NCBI GenBank assembly: GCA_035235625.1
Contig: CP141147.1
Location: 4,143,001-4,207,000 of the forward strand
Source of the DNA: Saururus chinensis
Lineage: Eukaryota; Streptophyta; Magnoliopsida; Piperales; Saururaceae
DNA length: 64,000 nt
Direction: 5' to 3'
Positions 23,813 through 36,470 of the stretch are shown one piece after another. Position numbers and translations under genes: made by a program. The notes beneath the pieces are model-generated. The model was not told where the DNA came from. It saw only the letters and a list, made by a program, of their open reading frames with translations, and ran no database searches. Position 1 is the first letter of the stretch. Each line of letters opens with the position of its first letter.

Positions 23813-25060
23813 AAATGGGAAGTGGCTATGAGAATGTTCCATGAAATGGAGTCGTCAGGTGTCCAACCAGACACTGTAACATATGATGCACTTATTGATG
23901 TTCTGTGCAAAGAAGGAAAAGTGCAAGATGCATGTGCTTTGCTGAATATAATGATTGAGAGAGGTCAAAAGCCCGATACAGTTACTTACAGAACTTTGAC
24001 GGATGGATTAATTCTACGAAATAAGTAAACTGAAGCTGAAGTTGTCTTCAAGTCAATGGTTGATAATGTAGTAAGCCCTGATGTTGTTAGCTATAATGTG
24101 TTAATTAATGGGTATTGTAAGTGTCACAGGGTTGACAAGGCAATGGTGTTGTTTCAAAAAATGTTGGATAATGGAATTAAGCCTAACATAATCACATACA
24201 CTTCTTTATTGGGCAGACTTTGCAAGATAAAGAAGATCAAAGCTGCAATGGATTTATTCAGTACGAAGCAAGAGCACGGTTTAAGTCGTAATCTAATTAC
24301 ATATAACATATTGGTGGATGTCTTATGCAAGGGCGCCCAATGTCTTGATGAGGTATTGAAATTGTTTCACACATCGAGTGATCATGGTGTTGAGCTGAAT
24401 ATTGTATCTTTTAATTCAATAATATTGTTTCAGAAAACGTTGCATTTATAAGTGGACTATGCGAAAAAGGAATGTGTGAAGTGGCATATGACTTCCTGGC
24501 TCCACCCCTGGGCATATAGATAGGTACAACAGTCTTCTTCTATGGTTAGTTATGAAATCTATCATTATATGAAATAAACCAGGTGATTTGTTTATTAATG
24601 TCCGCTACTGGTGCCATAATATTGACAGTTGTGGTTCTTAACTGATGTCGATTTGAGTGATATGGTCTCTGTAAAAACTAAATGAAGGTAGTAATTAGAC
24701 TTATTAATGAAATACGTTAAGAGGAATCTTTCACCGAATGCTTCAATTGTAGCCCTAATTGTAGACTTGCGTTCAAATAACTGGGTTATGCAAAGGAATG
24801 TGTGAAGAGGCATATGACTTTTTTGGTGATGCAAGTGAAAGGCTGTGAACAAAATGTTATTACTTTTGATATACTATGCATGCATTTTTTAGGAAAGATG
24901 AAATGACGGTAGTAATCAGACTTCTCCGCGAAATGCATAAGATGTAACTTTCAGTACTAGCCTTATGGTTATGAAAGGGAAAATACCAAGAGGCTTATCA
25001 AGTGCTTCCTATTTTTGATACAAAAGATCAAGATGCTTTAAGCAGTGTAGACTGTAAAGA
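23813..25060 (+). pseudogene. P-class PPR gene fragment with duplicated tail
   Basis: From 23813 a frame reads successive 35-residue PPR units, such as GVQPDTVTYDALIDVLCKEGKVQDA, DVVSYNVLINGYCKCHRVDKA and GIKPNIITYTSLLGRLCK. These are typical of plant organelle RNA-binding P-class proteins. The frame has TAA at 24026-24028, then stays open to 24451, and the motif continues in another frame (GLCEKGMCEVAYDFL at about 24455). Tail-like pieces recur at 24660-24770 and 24780-25030: VVIRL(I/L)(N/R)E twice, and AYDF(F/L) at 24485 and 24815. The 3' end therefore seems to have been duplicated. The N-terminal part and targeting peptide are missing, and the left edge abuts the LINE relic. Confidence 0.85.
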
Positions 25061-25952
25061 GTCAGTTGTCGTACTTCAAGTTGAAGGAAAACAATAGTTG
25101 AAAGGTTTTGTTCATGTTGGACTAATCAGATGAGCACAACCTGATATAATATCTATCTGTAGCTTCCAAGCCTACTAATGGACCTTTAAATTAATGGGTT
25201 TCATTGTAAGTTATAGTCCCAATAATGTCGATAGATGAATTGCTTGAGATCTTGTCCTTAAAATAATATTGGATACTGATTGGTTAAAATTTATATGAGT
25301 AAACTCAAACATCTCAGATAAGGATTATATCATCCTAAGCCATACTAGTGAGTTGTGGACCACTGTAAATTGAAAATTTTCGTAGCGGGCATTCTGTTTG
25401 TGCATTTAGATAATAGTAGTAGCTTGTGTAGGTTCTCTAGTTGGAGTTGGAAAGCTGTATTATTAAGTTCAATAGAAACCCTTCAATTATTTTTGGGGAT
25501 GATTTAGAGCTGGATTGCAACAGCTGTCTAATTGGTTAGGAAATCATTTGAGGTACCAATTGAACTGCAATTTATGCATGGTAGTTTCATTTAGAATTAT
25601 TGATGGTTCATAAATTTTCTGCCCTTACATTAAGATTCTTATGTCTTGTTTCACTTGTTCTAGAAATTGTTAGCAGTGTAATTCTACTCATGTTTTCTCC
25701 TTGCAGAATCTGGTAAGCATGAATGGTCCGTTGGATTACAGGAATAGTTTTCGGGAATTGCTAAATGTTATTGACTTTCCTCCTTACCTAACGATAGGTA
25801 TGGGTCTTATATCTAGTATTTTCAGTTGTGACAGCACATGAATGTTCTTCATTAGAAGATTCCTTTTTTATAGGTCCATCCTCCATAGGTAAGGACATAA
25901 GTTGTCGCTGTTGCTAAAATTAGTCGTTTCTATTACTCGTGTTGCTAAAATT
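25061..25952. other. No gene seen between PPR relic and Copia element
   Basis: AT-rich sequence without recognisable coding frames. A short pair of GTTGCTAAAAT words lies just before the Copia LTR at 25910-25952. Confidence 0.5.
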
Positions 25953-26711
25953 TGTTAGAAGTGGGTTTAGATTATATGGGTTAAGTTCATATAGTTTATA
26001 TGGTTTAAGTCTATATGTGTATTGAGAACCCAAGCCCATTTTGAAGTGAATGAGAATCACACATGTAAATTGGTTGAATGAGTTAATAGTTTCACATTGC
26101 CTAGGACAAGGTGATGGTGTTGGCATATAAGGCATAAGTTTAGCATTTTAAGTTAGGCCCTTAGGCCACCCCACTTTTGTGGGGGAGTTACATGTTAGAC
26201 TCATGCACCTAGGTGGGCTAACCCACACGTGTGCCCCCGTAGTCCAGCTGGCTTAGTTCTATTCGCACGGCCAGCCGAGCTAGGTTGGGTTGGGTAAATA
26301 AGATAATTATTTTTTAGGACAAATTCATTTGGTCTAGCTTTCTCTTAATACAAAACGGGTCTAGTTTTATTCTTACCAAAATGTGTTCGTTAACGAATAG
26401 ACACGTCCGTTTGAATGGGACGGGTTGTCTTCAACGGGATTTCTTATAAAATCTTAAAAAATATTTTTTGCATCATCTTTTACTGGATTTCCATCTCTTT
26501 TCTTTCTGTGAGAGCATTCTATAACATGGTTCACGACATGCATTATGTGAAGGTGCTTCTATAGTGTGTGGTTGATCGTCTTATCCTAAGAAGCAGACGT
26601 CCAAGTGTATCCTAAGCACTAGTAGGGAGGGCAAATTTTGTCTTAAGGACAAAGCATTTTGCTTAATTAGATTATATTTTTCAGTGAGTTTCTTTCATCA
26701 CAACACTAGCA
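25953..26711 (+). repeat. Copia 5' LTR
   Basis: About 760 bp, similar throughout to 30092-30817. A short similarity (AAGGTAC, AAATAA) extends a few bases past both copies, so the exact end is uncertain by about 15 bp. Confidence 0.8.
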
Positions 26712-26749
26712 AAGGTACATAAATAATAATCTTAAGACAAAATTCTTTT

Positions 26750-26852
26750 TTTTTGTACTTTATTGTTGTGCATGAAATTTCAAAGTTGTGTTATATAATT
26801 TCTCGTACTTTACTATTTTGCATGCAATTTCGAAATTGTGTTATATAATTAT
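26750..26852 (+). repeat. Tandem duplication of about 50 bp in Copia leader
   Basis: The words GTACTTTATTGTTGTGCATG / AATTTCAAAGTTGTGTTATATAATT and GTACTTTACTATTTTGCATG / AATTTCGAAATTGTGTTATATAATT follow one another between the 5' LTR and gag. Confidence 0.8.
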
Positions 26853-29800
26853 CAAAACTGAGACTATCTTATGTTTATTGGAACAGAAATGGCTATAGAG
26901 GGTATGAATTTGACTTCGGTCATAATTCCCACTCCGGTGAATGTTCCTATTCAAGTTAGGGAAAAACCAGATAAGTTTAGTGGTATAGACTTTAAAAGAT
27001 GGAAACAAAAGATGTTCTATCTTACCACACTAAATTTGACCTGATTCCTTCAAGAGGAAGTACCCATTCTCATTGAGGAGAAAAAGGATGATAAAACGGC
27101 TATTGCGGTAGTCGATGGATAGAAGTATGTAGATTTTTTATGTCATAATTATATCCTTAATGGGTTGGACAACACCTTATATAACGTATACAATCCGATG
27201 AAGAGTGCCAAGGCACTATAGGAGTCCTTAGACAAGAAGTACAAGACAGAGGATGTTGGAACGAAGAAATTTGTGGTCGGTAAATTTTTGGACTTCAAAA
27301 TGATGGACTCTAAGACAGTGATCAATCAAGTTCAAGAACTCCAAGTCATCCTGCATGACATTCATGCAGAAGGTATGACTTTAAGTGAGTCTTTCTATGT
27401 GGCTGCAATAATAGAAAAATTATCACCTTCCTGGAAGGACTTTAAGAATTATTTAAAGCATAAGCGTAAGGAGATGAACATAGAAGACTTGCTTATAAAG
27501 TTAAGGATAGAAGAGGACAACCGTACTTCAAAAAAGAAAACTGGGGGTCTTGGCATGGAAGCCAAAGCTAATGTTATAGAACAAGAGTATAAAAACAAGA
27601 ACTTCAACAACAAGAAGAGGAAAATCTTGGTGGACAGTCAAACAACGACTCCAACAAAGCCAAGTTCAAGGGCAAGAACTATGTGTGTGACAAGCAAGGT
27701 CATAAGGCTAAGGATTGTCGCAAGTGGAAGAAATAAGAGGATTCCAAGAAGAAAAATGCACAAGCCAACATGACTAAAGTGGAGAATCTCTCTAATAATG
27801 TGAATGACATCAACCTTTCCGCTGTGATTTATGAAGTGAACATAGTCACTAATACAAGAGAATATTAAAGACTAAGAGGGAGAAGATGATGGACCTAAAC
27901 ATAGTAAACATGCTAGAACATCAAAAACTTTTGGTCCATACTTTTTGACTTATTTGTTAGAAAATAAGCCTCAAATCTTTAAGGAAGTCATGTCCTCTCT
28001 AGAAGCACAATATTGGAAAGAGGCTATAAATAGTGAAATTGAATCCATTACACAAAATCATACTTGGGAGCTAGTGGAACTTCTACCAGGGAGTAAACAT
28101 CTAGGGTATAAGTGGATATTCAAGAGGCAGATGAAGACCGATAGATCAATTGAAAAATATAAAGAAGCTAAACTTTTTTATCAAAGGATACAAGCAAAAG
28201 AAAGGTTAAGATTACTTTGATATATATTCACCGGTCATAAGGATAACTTCTATTAGGATGTTAATCACTATTGCTGCTTTGTATAATCTTGAAATACATC
28301 AAATGGATGTGAAAACCACATTCTTAAATTGTAACATATGAGAATATATATACGCAACAACCTGAAGGGTTTGTCGTGCTGGGTCAAGAAAACAAAGTAT
28401 GCAGACTTGTTAAATATCTCTATGGGCTTAAATAAGCACTTAAGCAATGACATGAAAATTTTGACAAAATAATAATGTCAAATGGATTTAAAATTAATGA
28501 ATGTGACAAATGTGTTTATGTCAAAGAAAGACCTGGTGGTTATGTCATTGTATGTCTGTATATAGATAATATGTTCATTATTGGTAGCAATGATGATATC
28601 ATTAAAGCTACCAAGAAGATGCTAAACAAACAGTTTGTCATGAAGGATATGAGTGTTGCAGATGTTATACTAGGAATGAAAATCACTAGAACATCTAATA
28701 GATATGCATTATCTCAATCTCATTACATTGAAAAAATCCTATAGAAATTCAATAAGAATGATAATCATCCAGCGAGAACACTTGTAGATGTAGTATTGTA
28801 CTTAAGCAAAAACACTGGTGAGAGTATATCACAACTTCAATATTTCCAAATTATTGGTAATCCCAATTACATCATGAATTGTACGAGACCGGACATAACA
28901 TACTCAATAAGTAAACTGAGTTGAAATAATAGCAACCTAGAGACAAACCACTGGAAGGTTGTAGTCAGGGTTCTTAGATATCTAAGATATACCTTAAACT
29001 ATGAACTACATTTTACAAGGTATTTAGTAGTACTAGAGGGTTACTGTGATGCAAACAGGATATATGATACAAAAGACTCAAAATTCACAAGTGGGTATGT
29101 GTCTTTACTCTTGGAAGTGCAGTAGTGTCTTGGAAATCCTTTAAACAAACGTGCATAGCAAGATCCACAATGGAACCTGAATTCATTGCACTTGAAAGAG
29201 CAGGCAAAGAGGATGAGTGACTTCGTAATTTTCTAGAGGATGTTCTAATGTGGGGGAAACATGTGCCACCTATTTGCATCCATTATGATAACCAATCGGC
29301 TATAGGAAGGGCACAATGTAACTTATATAATGGTAAGTCTCAACATATACGTAAAAGACATAATACTATAAAATAATTGATCTCTAGTGGAATAATTTTT
29401 ATTAAGTACGTTAAAAGAAAATATTGTGGATCCGCTTACTAAGGATTTGAACAAAGAACAAATGAGCAGTTCATTGAGGGGAATGGGCTTGAAGCCTATA
29501 CATTAAGAGTCACCATAATAGCAACCCAACCTAGTTAGCTGGAGATCCTAAGATTTAAGTTCAAAGATACAACCAAATTATGGGGGATTCAAGAGGAATC
29601 ACTATTGAGATAACATCTCGTCCCCATTCCTACGATGAGATTGTGATGCTTGCATAGTGAATCAGGGTAAGCTTTGTTTTTAATGGTTTTTATAGCTTGA
29701 ATTAGTTCAAGTGGGGTATGAAAATATATTCCTAATAAGAAGCATCTATATGAGTGTGAAGGGGTCATTTCTATGAAGATTTTAAGGCTAAATTTTATGG

Positions 29801-30091
29801 AGCACTCAGGATAACTAGATTTGTTTTGGGCTGACATGAACAAAATCATGAGAACCACATTGTATATGAGAAGTGACTACTAAAATTTTATTGTCTTGAT
29901 TTACACAAACGACTGAATAGTTTAAGACATCACGTTCACTAATTAGCCAGTAGACCCGATAATTTTTGCAAGGAAGGTTCAAAGCCAAAAGTTGCATTTC
30001 CCCCATGCATGAACTTCTCAATATTTGCTTTCACGCTTTATCTGCATTGTTTTGCATAGTTATCCAGCCAATTCTCATTCATGTGGGGGAT

Positions 30092-30817
30092 TGTTAGAAG
30101 TGGGTTTAAATTAAATGGGTTAAGTCCATATAGTTTATATGGGTCATGCCCATATGGGTATTGAGAGCCCAAGCCCACTTTGAAGTGAATGAGAATCACA
30201 CATGTGAATTAGTTGAAGAAGTAAATAGTCCCACATCGCCTAGGAAAAGGTGATGGTGTTAGTATATAAGGTATAAGTTTGGCCTTTCAAGTTAGGCCCT
30301 TGGGCCACCCCACTTTTGTAGGGGAGTTACATGTTGGACCCATGCACCAAGGTGGGCTAACATGCAAGCGTGGTCGACCGGGCCAACTTGAGTTGGGTTG
30401 GGTCAACAAGATAATAATTTTTGGGACAAATTCATTTTGTTTGATTTTCTCTTAATACATAAAGGGTCAAGTTTTATTTTTACCAAAAAGTATCTGTTAA
30501 TAGACGAATGCGTCCATTTGAATGGGATAGGTTGTCTTCAACAAGATTTCTTATAAAATCATGAAAAATATTTTTTGTATGTCTTTTACTGGATTTCCAT
30601 CTCTATCCTTTCAGTGACTGCATTCCATAATGAGGTTCATTGCATACACTGTGTGAAGATGCTTCTACAATGTGTGGTTGATCGTCTTATCTAGGGAGGT
30701 AGACACCCAAGTGTATCCTAAGCACTAGTAGGGAGGGTGAATTCTTTCTTAAGGACAAAACGTTTTGCTTGATTCAATCATATTTTCTAGTAAGTTTCTT
30801 TCATCACAACACTAACA
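30092..30817 (+). repeat. Copia 3' LTR
   Basis: Partner of 25953-26711, beginning TGTTAGAAGTGGG after a GGGGGA polypurine tract (30085-30090) and ending CTAACA. Confidence 0.82.
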
Positions 30818-31660
30818 AAGGTACGAAAATAACAAAACTATCAGTGACAGCCATAATGGACTTCATTGACAGCTATAGCCATAACTACGAAAACAACTAC
30901 ACCATCATCTTAATACTTTTAGTGACGGCTACGTGACACTTAGCTACAGCTGCACTAAAAGCCATTCATCGATGGCTGAACTGTTGTTATAAGTCAATTT
31001 AGCGAGAACTCAATTGACTGTCACTGATGGCTAGAACTGTAGTTGTTGTGAACGTCCTAGGGGCTGCCAGGACGTGCCACTGGGGCTACGTATTAGGGTA
31101 ATTATGGTTTTTATGTAATAAGGGTATTTAGGTAATTCAGTTAATTAGATAATTAGTGCTTTATTTTAATTTTACTAATGGGCCTTAGGTGCTTGTTAGT
31201 GAGTCCACTTAGCTAGTCTATTTAAGTGTAAGGGTTGTGCCCTGATTTGATTATAAATGAAGTGAATTATTATCTTGTCTTTTCCCCTTTCTTCTGTGCT
31301 TCTCCCCTTTCTGTCTGGCAGTCATGCTACTCTCTCTCCCCTTTCCCGGCCTTCCTACGCCTCTCCCTTCTTGTTACCAGCTAGCCAGGCTGTTGTGGAC
31401 ATCCGTCCGCAATAGTAACAAAAAATGAGGAGTGACCACCATCATGACCATCACTAAAAGTATGTTTGCAGCGACGGCTGGAATAGTCGCAAAAAATAGG
31501 ATATTGGGACAGCCGTCATGACCATCGTTGATAATATGTTTACAACGATGACTTTGTGACTTACCGCGACAGTCAAGACTGTTGTAAATGATTTCAAAAT
31601 TGTAAAAAAAACTTCAGCAACGATCAAGACTGTTATTGAAGGTACTTGAAAAAATAAAAA
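30818..31660. repeat. GTGACGGCT/CAGCCGTC repeat region with LTR-like interior
   Basis: Many short inverted words (AGTGACGGCTA, CAGCGACGGCTGGAATAGTCGC, ACAGCCGTCATGACC) resemble subterminal repeats of a CACTA-type element other than the AGCGACGY group. No CACTA terminus is visible. The middle part, about 31057-31400, looks different. It has a TATA-like CTATTTAAG, a TTATAAATGAAGTG word and a pyrimidine-rich stretch, as in short Copia LTRs. Borders there are not resolved. Confidence 0.35.
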
Positions 31661-32465
31661 TTTTAAAATCCTAAAAATGTTTGGTTATAATCATGTGGTT
31701 TTCTGAGCAGAATTTCAACCAAAATTCCTCAATTTAGAATGCATGAATTTTGGAAACTGACCTGGATGATTCCCATATGGTCACAGACATCATTTCTAGG
31801 CCATGGAGTTCCATCCTGCGTTGCCCAACCATCCTCTGGAACTTTCTGTGCCATGGAAACTAACCCATTTATGCGAACTTTGAACTCTTCATACTCCCTC
31901 TATGGGAAAACAAAATGCAATCAGAAACTTATACTACAATAGTTAATATTCTAAGTTCTAACCGGTTGAACTAGCGAAAACCAATGTCACATGATGCAAT
32001 TTCACCCCTAATAGAGAATTCTCATACAAGTCAGCCGCCAAAATGAAAATTTAGTCTAGTTGAACCCAAAATAACCAATAAGGTGTGACAAATTCATCAA
32101 TAAGTTACTTGGCATGATGCAGCTGATGATCTTGCGTCTACCTTGTTGCTAAAAAACTAAAAAGTCAAGAAGTATACCAGCCACTTGGCCAATGCAATAA
32201 TAGATGAAGTGATAGATTTTGCATGGCAAGTTGCCTCTGGCTGCTTTCGAAAGTCTTGTCAATGTCGCTAGTCGCGTGCATGCGACTGGTTTTCCTGGGA
32301 AACTTCGACTGTTTCTTTATCCGAGCCTAAGTAGTAAGTTCCACATAGTAATTATTGATATTTAAGATAAAAATTATATATAGTAGTTTACTAATATTAA
32401 TGTTAAAATATATTAATATATTTGTTATTGAATATAAGTTAGCATAAACTATGTATAAGAGCCCT
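31661..32465. other. No gene seen
   Basis: No frame has recognisable protein likeness and no clear repeat structure is visible. Confidence 0.5.
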
Positions 32466-33531
32466 TTATCTATAAGATTGACAACACATATTAATTTCAA
32501 TAGCTATTTCTCCCCTTTATCTATGAAATAAACATCACATAATGTTTTAGACATCAAGCATTCTGCCACACACGTAAAACTTATGAATTGACCAAAATAC
32601 CCCTAGGGCTACATAGGTCAATCTACACTATATTCTAATTCACTTAATGAATTAAATTAACACAAAATAATTAATTAAATCTACTGGACTAGAAAGTATG
32701 TGTGTGGGAAAAGGGTGATCAGAAAATTTTATTAGGGCAAAAAATTCACACAGGTAAATTTACTATTTTGCCTCTACACATGCCAAATGCACAAATTCCA
32801 ATGAATTGACTAATCACGAAAATTCCAGCAATCAAAACATATACATTTGTCACAAATATACTCAATTTCAATTCAATAGCAAAATCCCTATCTATAGATC
32901 ATGCGTAGTAATCAAATTTGGGTTTCTCCCTTTTTATGCATCAAAACCCTAGATCTGGTAAAATGATTTGATCTTTATGCAAATCAGGGACCTATTCACC
33001 CAACCTAGGCTCCGATACCACTATGAGTGGCTGACCAGCAGAAGCGTAGTGGTTCTTTAGCTGAGGGGGAGGTGGAGAGCATAAAAAATCTATCTATTTA
33101 TAGATTAACTATACAAGAAGCATAAAGTTGCAATTACGTAAGCAATAAAACATGTAATCAAGGGCATGCTAATAATCAAAACGAAATTCATGAACAAATA
33201 CAGACTAACGATGGGCTGATCAGCCCCTGGATATGCTCTTGCCTTCACACCAATGTCCGATCACAATTAAAACACTATTGATTAAGCAAAGGAAGGGGTT
33301 TTACCTCTTTATGTGTACATTCCTCTTGAACCCTTTTCTTGGATGAAAATCACTGCAAGGAGGAGAGCCAACACTCGTTCTTGAAGCTACCAATCAGCGA
33401 GCAAGGGAGCCCTCCTCTTGAACCATGCACCAAGAGAAGGAAGTGGGAGGTGTGAGGGGTAGCCAGCAAAGATCTCTCAAAGACCAAGAGAGAGGAGGCC
33501 GAACCAAAGGGAGAGAGGGGGGCAGATTGGG
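32466..33531 (-). mobile_element. Copia relic: leader, primer-binding site and partial LTR (minus)
   Basis: Sequence 32540-32940 is closely similar to 47560-47925, the leader of the larger Copia relic. At 33010-33022 the complement reads TGGTATCGGAGCC, a close match to the usual initiator-Met tRNA primer-binding site. Above it, 33023-33531 matches the LTR copies at 36745-37480 and 47930-48500. It is a fossil and is cut by the CACTA relic that starts at 33532. Confidence 0.7.
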
Positions 33532-34574
33532 AACTACAACAAAATATACTATTAGCTATGTAAACACAAGCGTCGCTAAAAACCACTACTTGTGACGCAT
33601 ACAAAGGAGTCGCAAAAAAATGAACTATTAGTGACACATAATAATATACATCGCTAATAGTCATTTTTTAGCGACGCTTAACTTAAAGCATTGATAATAC
33701 TAACCATATTAGCGACGTTTCCCAATAAATGACGCTAATCAGTTATGATATTAGCAACACTTTAAGCAAGCATCGCTAAAAGATATTTTTTTTAACAAAA
33801 AAGGAAAAAAATATAACTATTAGTGACACTTTTGATTAAGTGTCACTAATAGGTTAATCAATAGCGACGTGTATTAGCAAGCATCGTTAATAGTTGTGAT
33901 ATTAGCGATGTTTAATAAAACTGTCCCTAATAGTAATAAATTTAAAATAAAAAAATTAGAACTATTAATGACGCTTTTAATTAAACGTAGCTAATATCAT
34001 TGATAATAGCAACAATATTTACAAGTGTTGCTATTAGTTTTTTTTAAAATTAATTTTATGTAATAAATAATTATATAATAAATAAATATTAAAAAATTAA
34101 AATAAACTTCTTAAATATAATATATTTTATTTAATATTTACTATTTGTATATATAATAAATAAATATTAAATTTTCAAGAAAAGGTAGTGAGATAGAGAA
34201 GAGGGAGAGAGGGGACAGAGAGGGGAGAGAGAGAGGAAAGAGAAAGAGGAAGAGAGAGGGAGAGAGAGAGGATAGAGAGAGAGAGGGAGGAGAGAGGAAG
34301 AGAGAGAGAGGAGAGAGAGGGGAGAGAGGATTAAAATTGTTTATTATAAATTATTTTTAAATTTTCTAAAAAAATACATATCAGCAACTCATATGCGTAT
34401 GCATTGCTACTAACTCTAGGTAGTAGCGACGCATACGTGTATGTGTCACTAATATCATAGTGTATTAGCGATGCATACACTTATACGTCGGTACTACCCT
34501 AAGTTAGTAGTGACGCATATGGTATGCGTCGGTAATAACAATTTTTTTTATTTTAAAAAAAATTAAATTAAAAG

Positions 34575-35367
34575 AGATAGAGAGAGAGGAGGGAGGAGAG
34601 AGCGAGAGAGAAGAGAGACAGAGGGGAGAGGAAGGGAGAGAGAGAAATGGAGGAGAGAGGAGAGAGAGAAATGGAGGAGAGAGGGGATGAGGAGAGAGAG
34701 AAAGAGAAAGAGGGTAGAGAGATGAGGGGACAGAGAGTAGAGAGAGAAAGAGGAAGAGAGAGAGAGGATGAGGAGAGAGAGAAGAGAGAGAAAGAGGTAG
34801 AGAGAGAGGACGAGGGAGAGTGAGAAGAGAGAGAAAGAGGGGAGAGACGGTAGAGAGAGATGAGGGGAGAGAGAGAAAGAGGAGGGGAGAGAGGAGAGAA
34901 AAGAGAGGTGGAGAGATAGAGAAAGAGGAAGAGAGAGAGGGGATAGGTGAGAGAGAAGAGAGAGAAAGAGAGGAGAGAGGGTAGAGAGAGATGATGGGAG
35001 AGAGAAAAGAGAGAGAAAGAGGAAGAGAGAGGATGAGAAGAGAGAGGGGGGAGAGGGTAGAGAGAGAGGATGAGGAGAGAGAGAAAGATGGGAGAGAGAG
35101 AAGAGAGAGAAAAGGTAGGGAGAGAGGATGAGGAGAGAGAGAAGAGAGAGAAAGAGGTAGGGAGAGATAAGATGAGGAGAGAGAGAGAAGAGAGAGGAAG
35201 AGGGGAGAGATAGAGAGAGGAGAGAAGAGAGAGTGGGGAGACAGGGTAGAGAGAGATGAGGGGAGAGAGAAAGAGGGAGAGAGAGAGAGAGGAGAGGAGA
35301 GAGAGAATGTGGGGAGAGTGGGTAGAGAGAGAAAGAGGAGGAGAGAGAGGGTAGAGAGAGATGAGTG

Positions 35368-35401
<34 letters not shown>

Positions 35402-35568
35402 AGACTGAAGAGACAGTAAGAGGGGAGAGAGGGTAGAGAGAGAGAGAAGAGAGAGATGAGGGGAGAGAGAGAAGAGAGAGAATGAGGAAGAGAGAGAGAG
35501 AGGAGAGGAGGGAGAGAAGAGAGAGAGAGAGGAGGGAGAGAAGAGAGAGAGAGAGGGGAGAAAAAAAA
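34575..35568 (+). repeat. About 1 kb of nearly pure purine (GA-rich) tract
   Basis: Almost uninterrupted G and A (GAGAGAG, GAGGAGAGAG, GGATGAGG words) on the plus strand, with smaller tracts at 34195-34328 and 35768-35928. The long open frames on the other strand (Ser/Leu-rich) are by-products of this composition, not genes. Confidence 0.95.
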
Positions 35569-36061
35569 TAAAAAAAAATGTATAGTAGCGACACATACTG
35601 GTATACATGGCTACTATACTCGTGTAGTAGCGATGCATAACCCTATGCGTCGCTACTACCCGAGTATCGTAGCGACACATACTAGTATGTTCGCTACTAC
35701 CTTATGTAGTAGTGACGCATACTCTTATGCGTTGCTACTACAATTTTTTTAAAAAAAATTAAATAAAAGAGAGAAAATGGAGAGAGAGGAGAGAAAAGAA
35801 GAGAGAGAGAGAAGAGAGAGTGAGAGAGAGAGGGAGGAGAGATAGAAGAGAGAGAGGGAGGAGAGAGAGGAAGAAGAGAGGAAGAGGGAGAGGAGAGAAG
35901 GGAGAGAGAGAGGGAGAGAAAGAGAGATTGTAGCAATGCATACTTTATGCATAGCTAATAAGTAGTGTATTAGTGATGCATATATTATGTGTCACTACTA
36001 ACTAAAGTATTTGCAACACATATATTTTGCGTAGCTAATACATGCTTTTTTTCACTAGCGC

Positions 36062-36470
36062 GGGCAAAAATTTCGCCCGCATGGTTATTTAATCCCCCCT
36101 GTCCCCTCGCCCCTTTCCCCCTGCCCCTCTCCCCCCACCATTTCCCCTCCTATTCCACCGTCCTCTGCCAGCCGTTGCTGTCTTCCACCAACCATCGCCG
36201 TCCTCTACCAGCCACCTCATCGGTCCCTGGGTCCCACCCCCACCTCCCTCCTTCCCCCAAACAGAGAGAGGCGACCCTCCCCCACCATCCCTAGTCCCCC
36301 CCCGCCCCCCCCTTCTCGCAGAGGGGGGCTCCCCCATTAACAACCTCCCACCCCCTCCTTCCCCTCTCTATTTACAAAGAGGGGAAGGAGGGGGGAACAA
36401 CAAGAGAGGGGGGAGCAGGAGGGATGAGGGGGGTTGGGCTCCCCATTCACAACCCCACCCCCACCCGTAT
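36062..36470 (+). other. C-rich island of the CACTA relic
   Basis: A TTATTTAA word is followed by about 400 bp of C-rich then G-rich sequence. The start (CAAAAATTTCGCCCG...TTATTTAATCCCCC) resembles 54125-54165 in the relic ending at 56608. This is a candidate relic promoter and leader of the element; no protein is recognised. Confidence 0.5.

Larger units (their letters stand above)
25953..30817 (+). mobile_element. Ty1/Copia element fossil with both LTRs
   Basis: Two direct repeats start TGTTAGAAGTGGG (25953-26711 and 30092-30817) and end CTAGCA or CTAACA, giving a TGTTAG/CTAACA terminal inversion. Between them, parts appear in family order. Gag starts near 26887 (PDKFSG, the RWKQKM block, a UBN2-like region and a knuckle-like stretch). 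A Copia reverse transcriptase block covers about 27945-28745, and RNase H about 29030-29480 (ADIY-like and NIVDPLTK-type motifs). The element is broken in many places. The two LTRs differ at very roughly one base in ten by eye, so the insertion is old, on the order of several million years. No clean target duplication is visible. Confidence 0.85.

Noticed and set aside
34563-35680. Open frames of 343 and 370 residues on the minus strand, Ser/Leu-rich
   Set aside because: They arise because a GA-rich tract has no stop codons on its CT strand in any frame. Overlapping frames are equally open and no domain is present. The same holds for frames at 44931-45338, 45084-45320, 50606-51139, 52822-53175 and 53387-53988.
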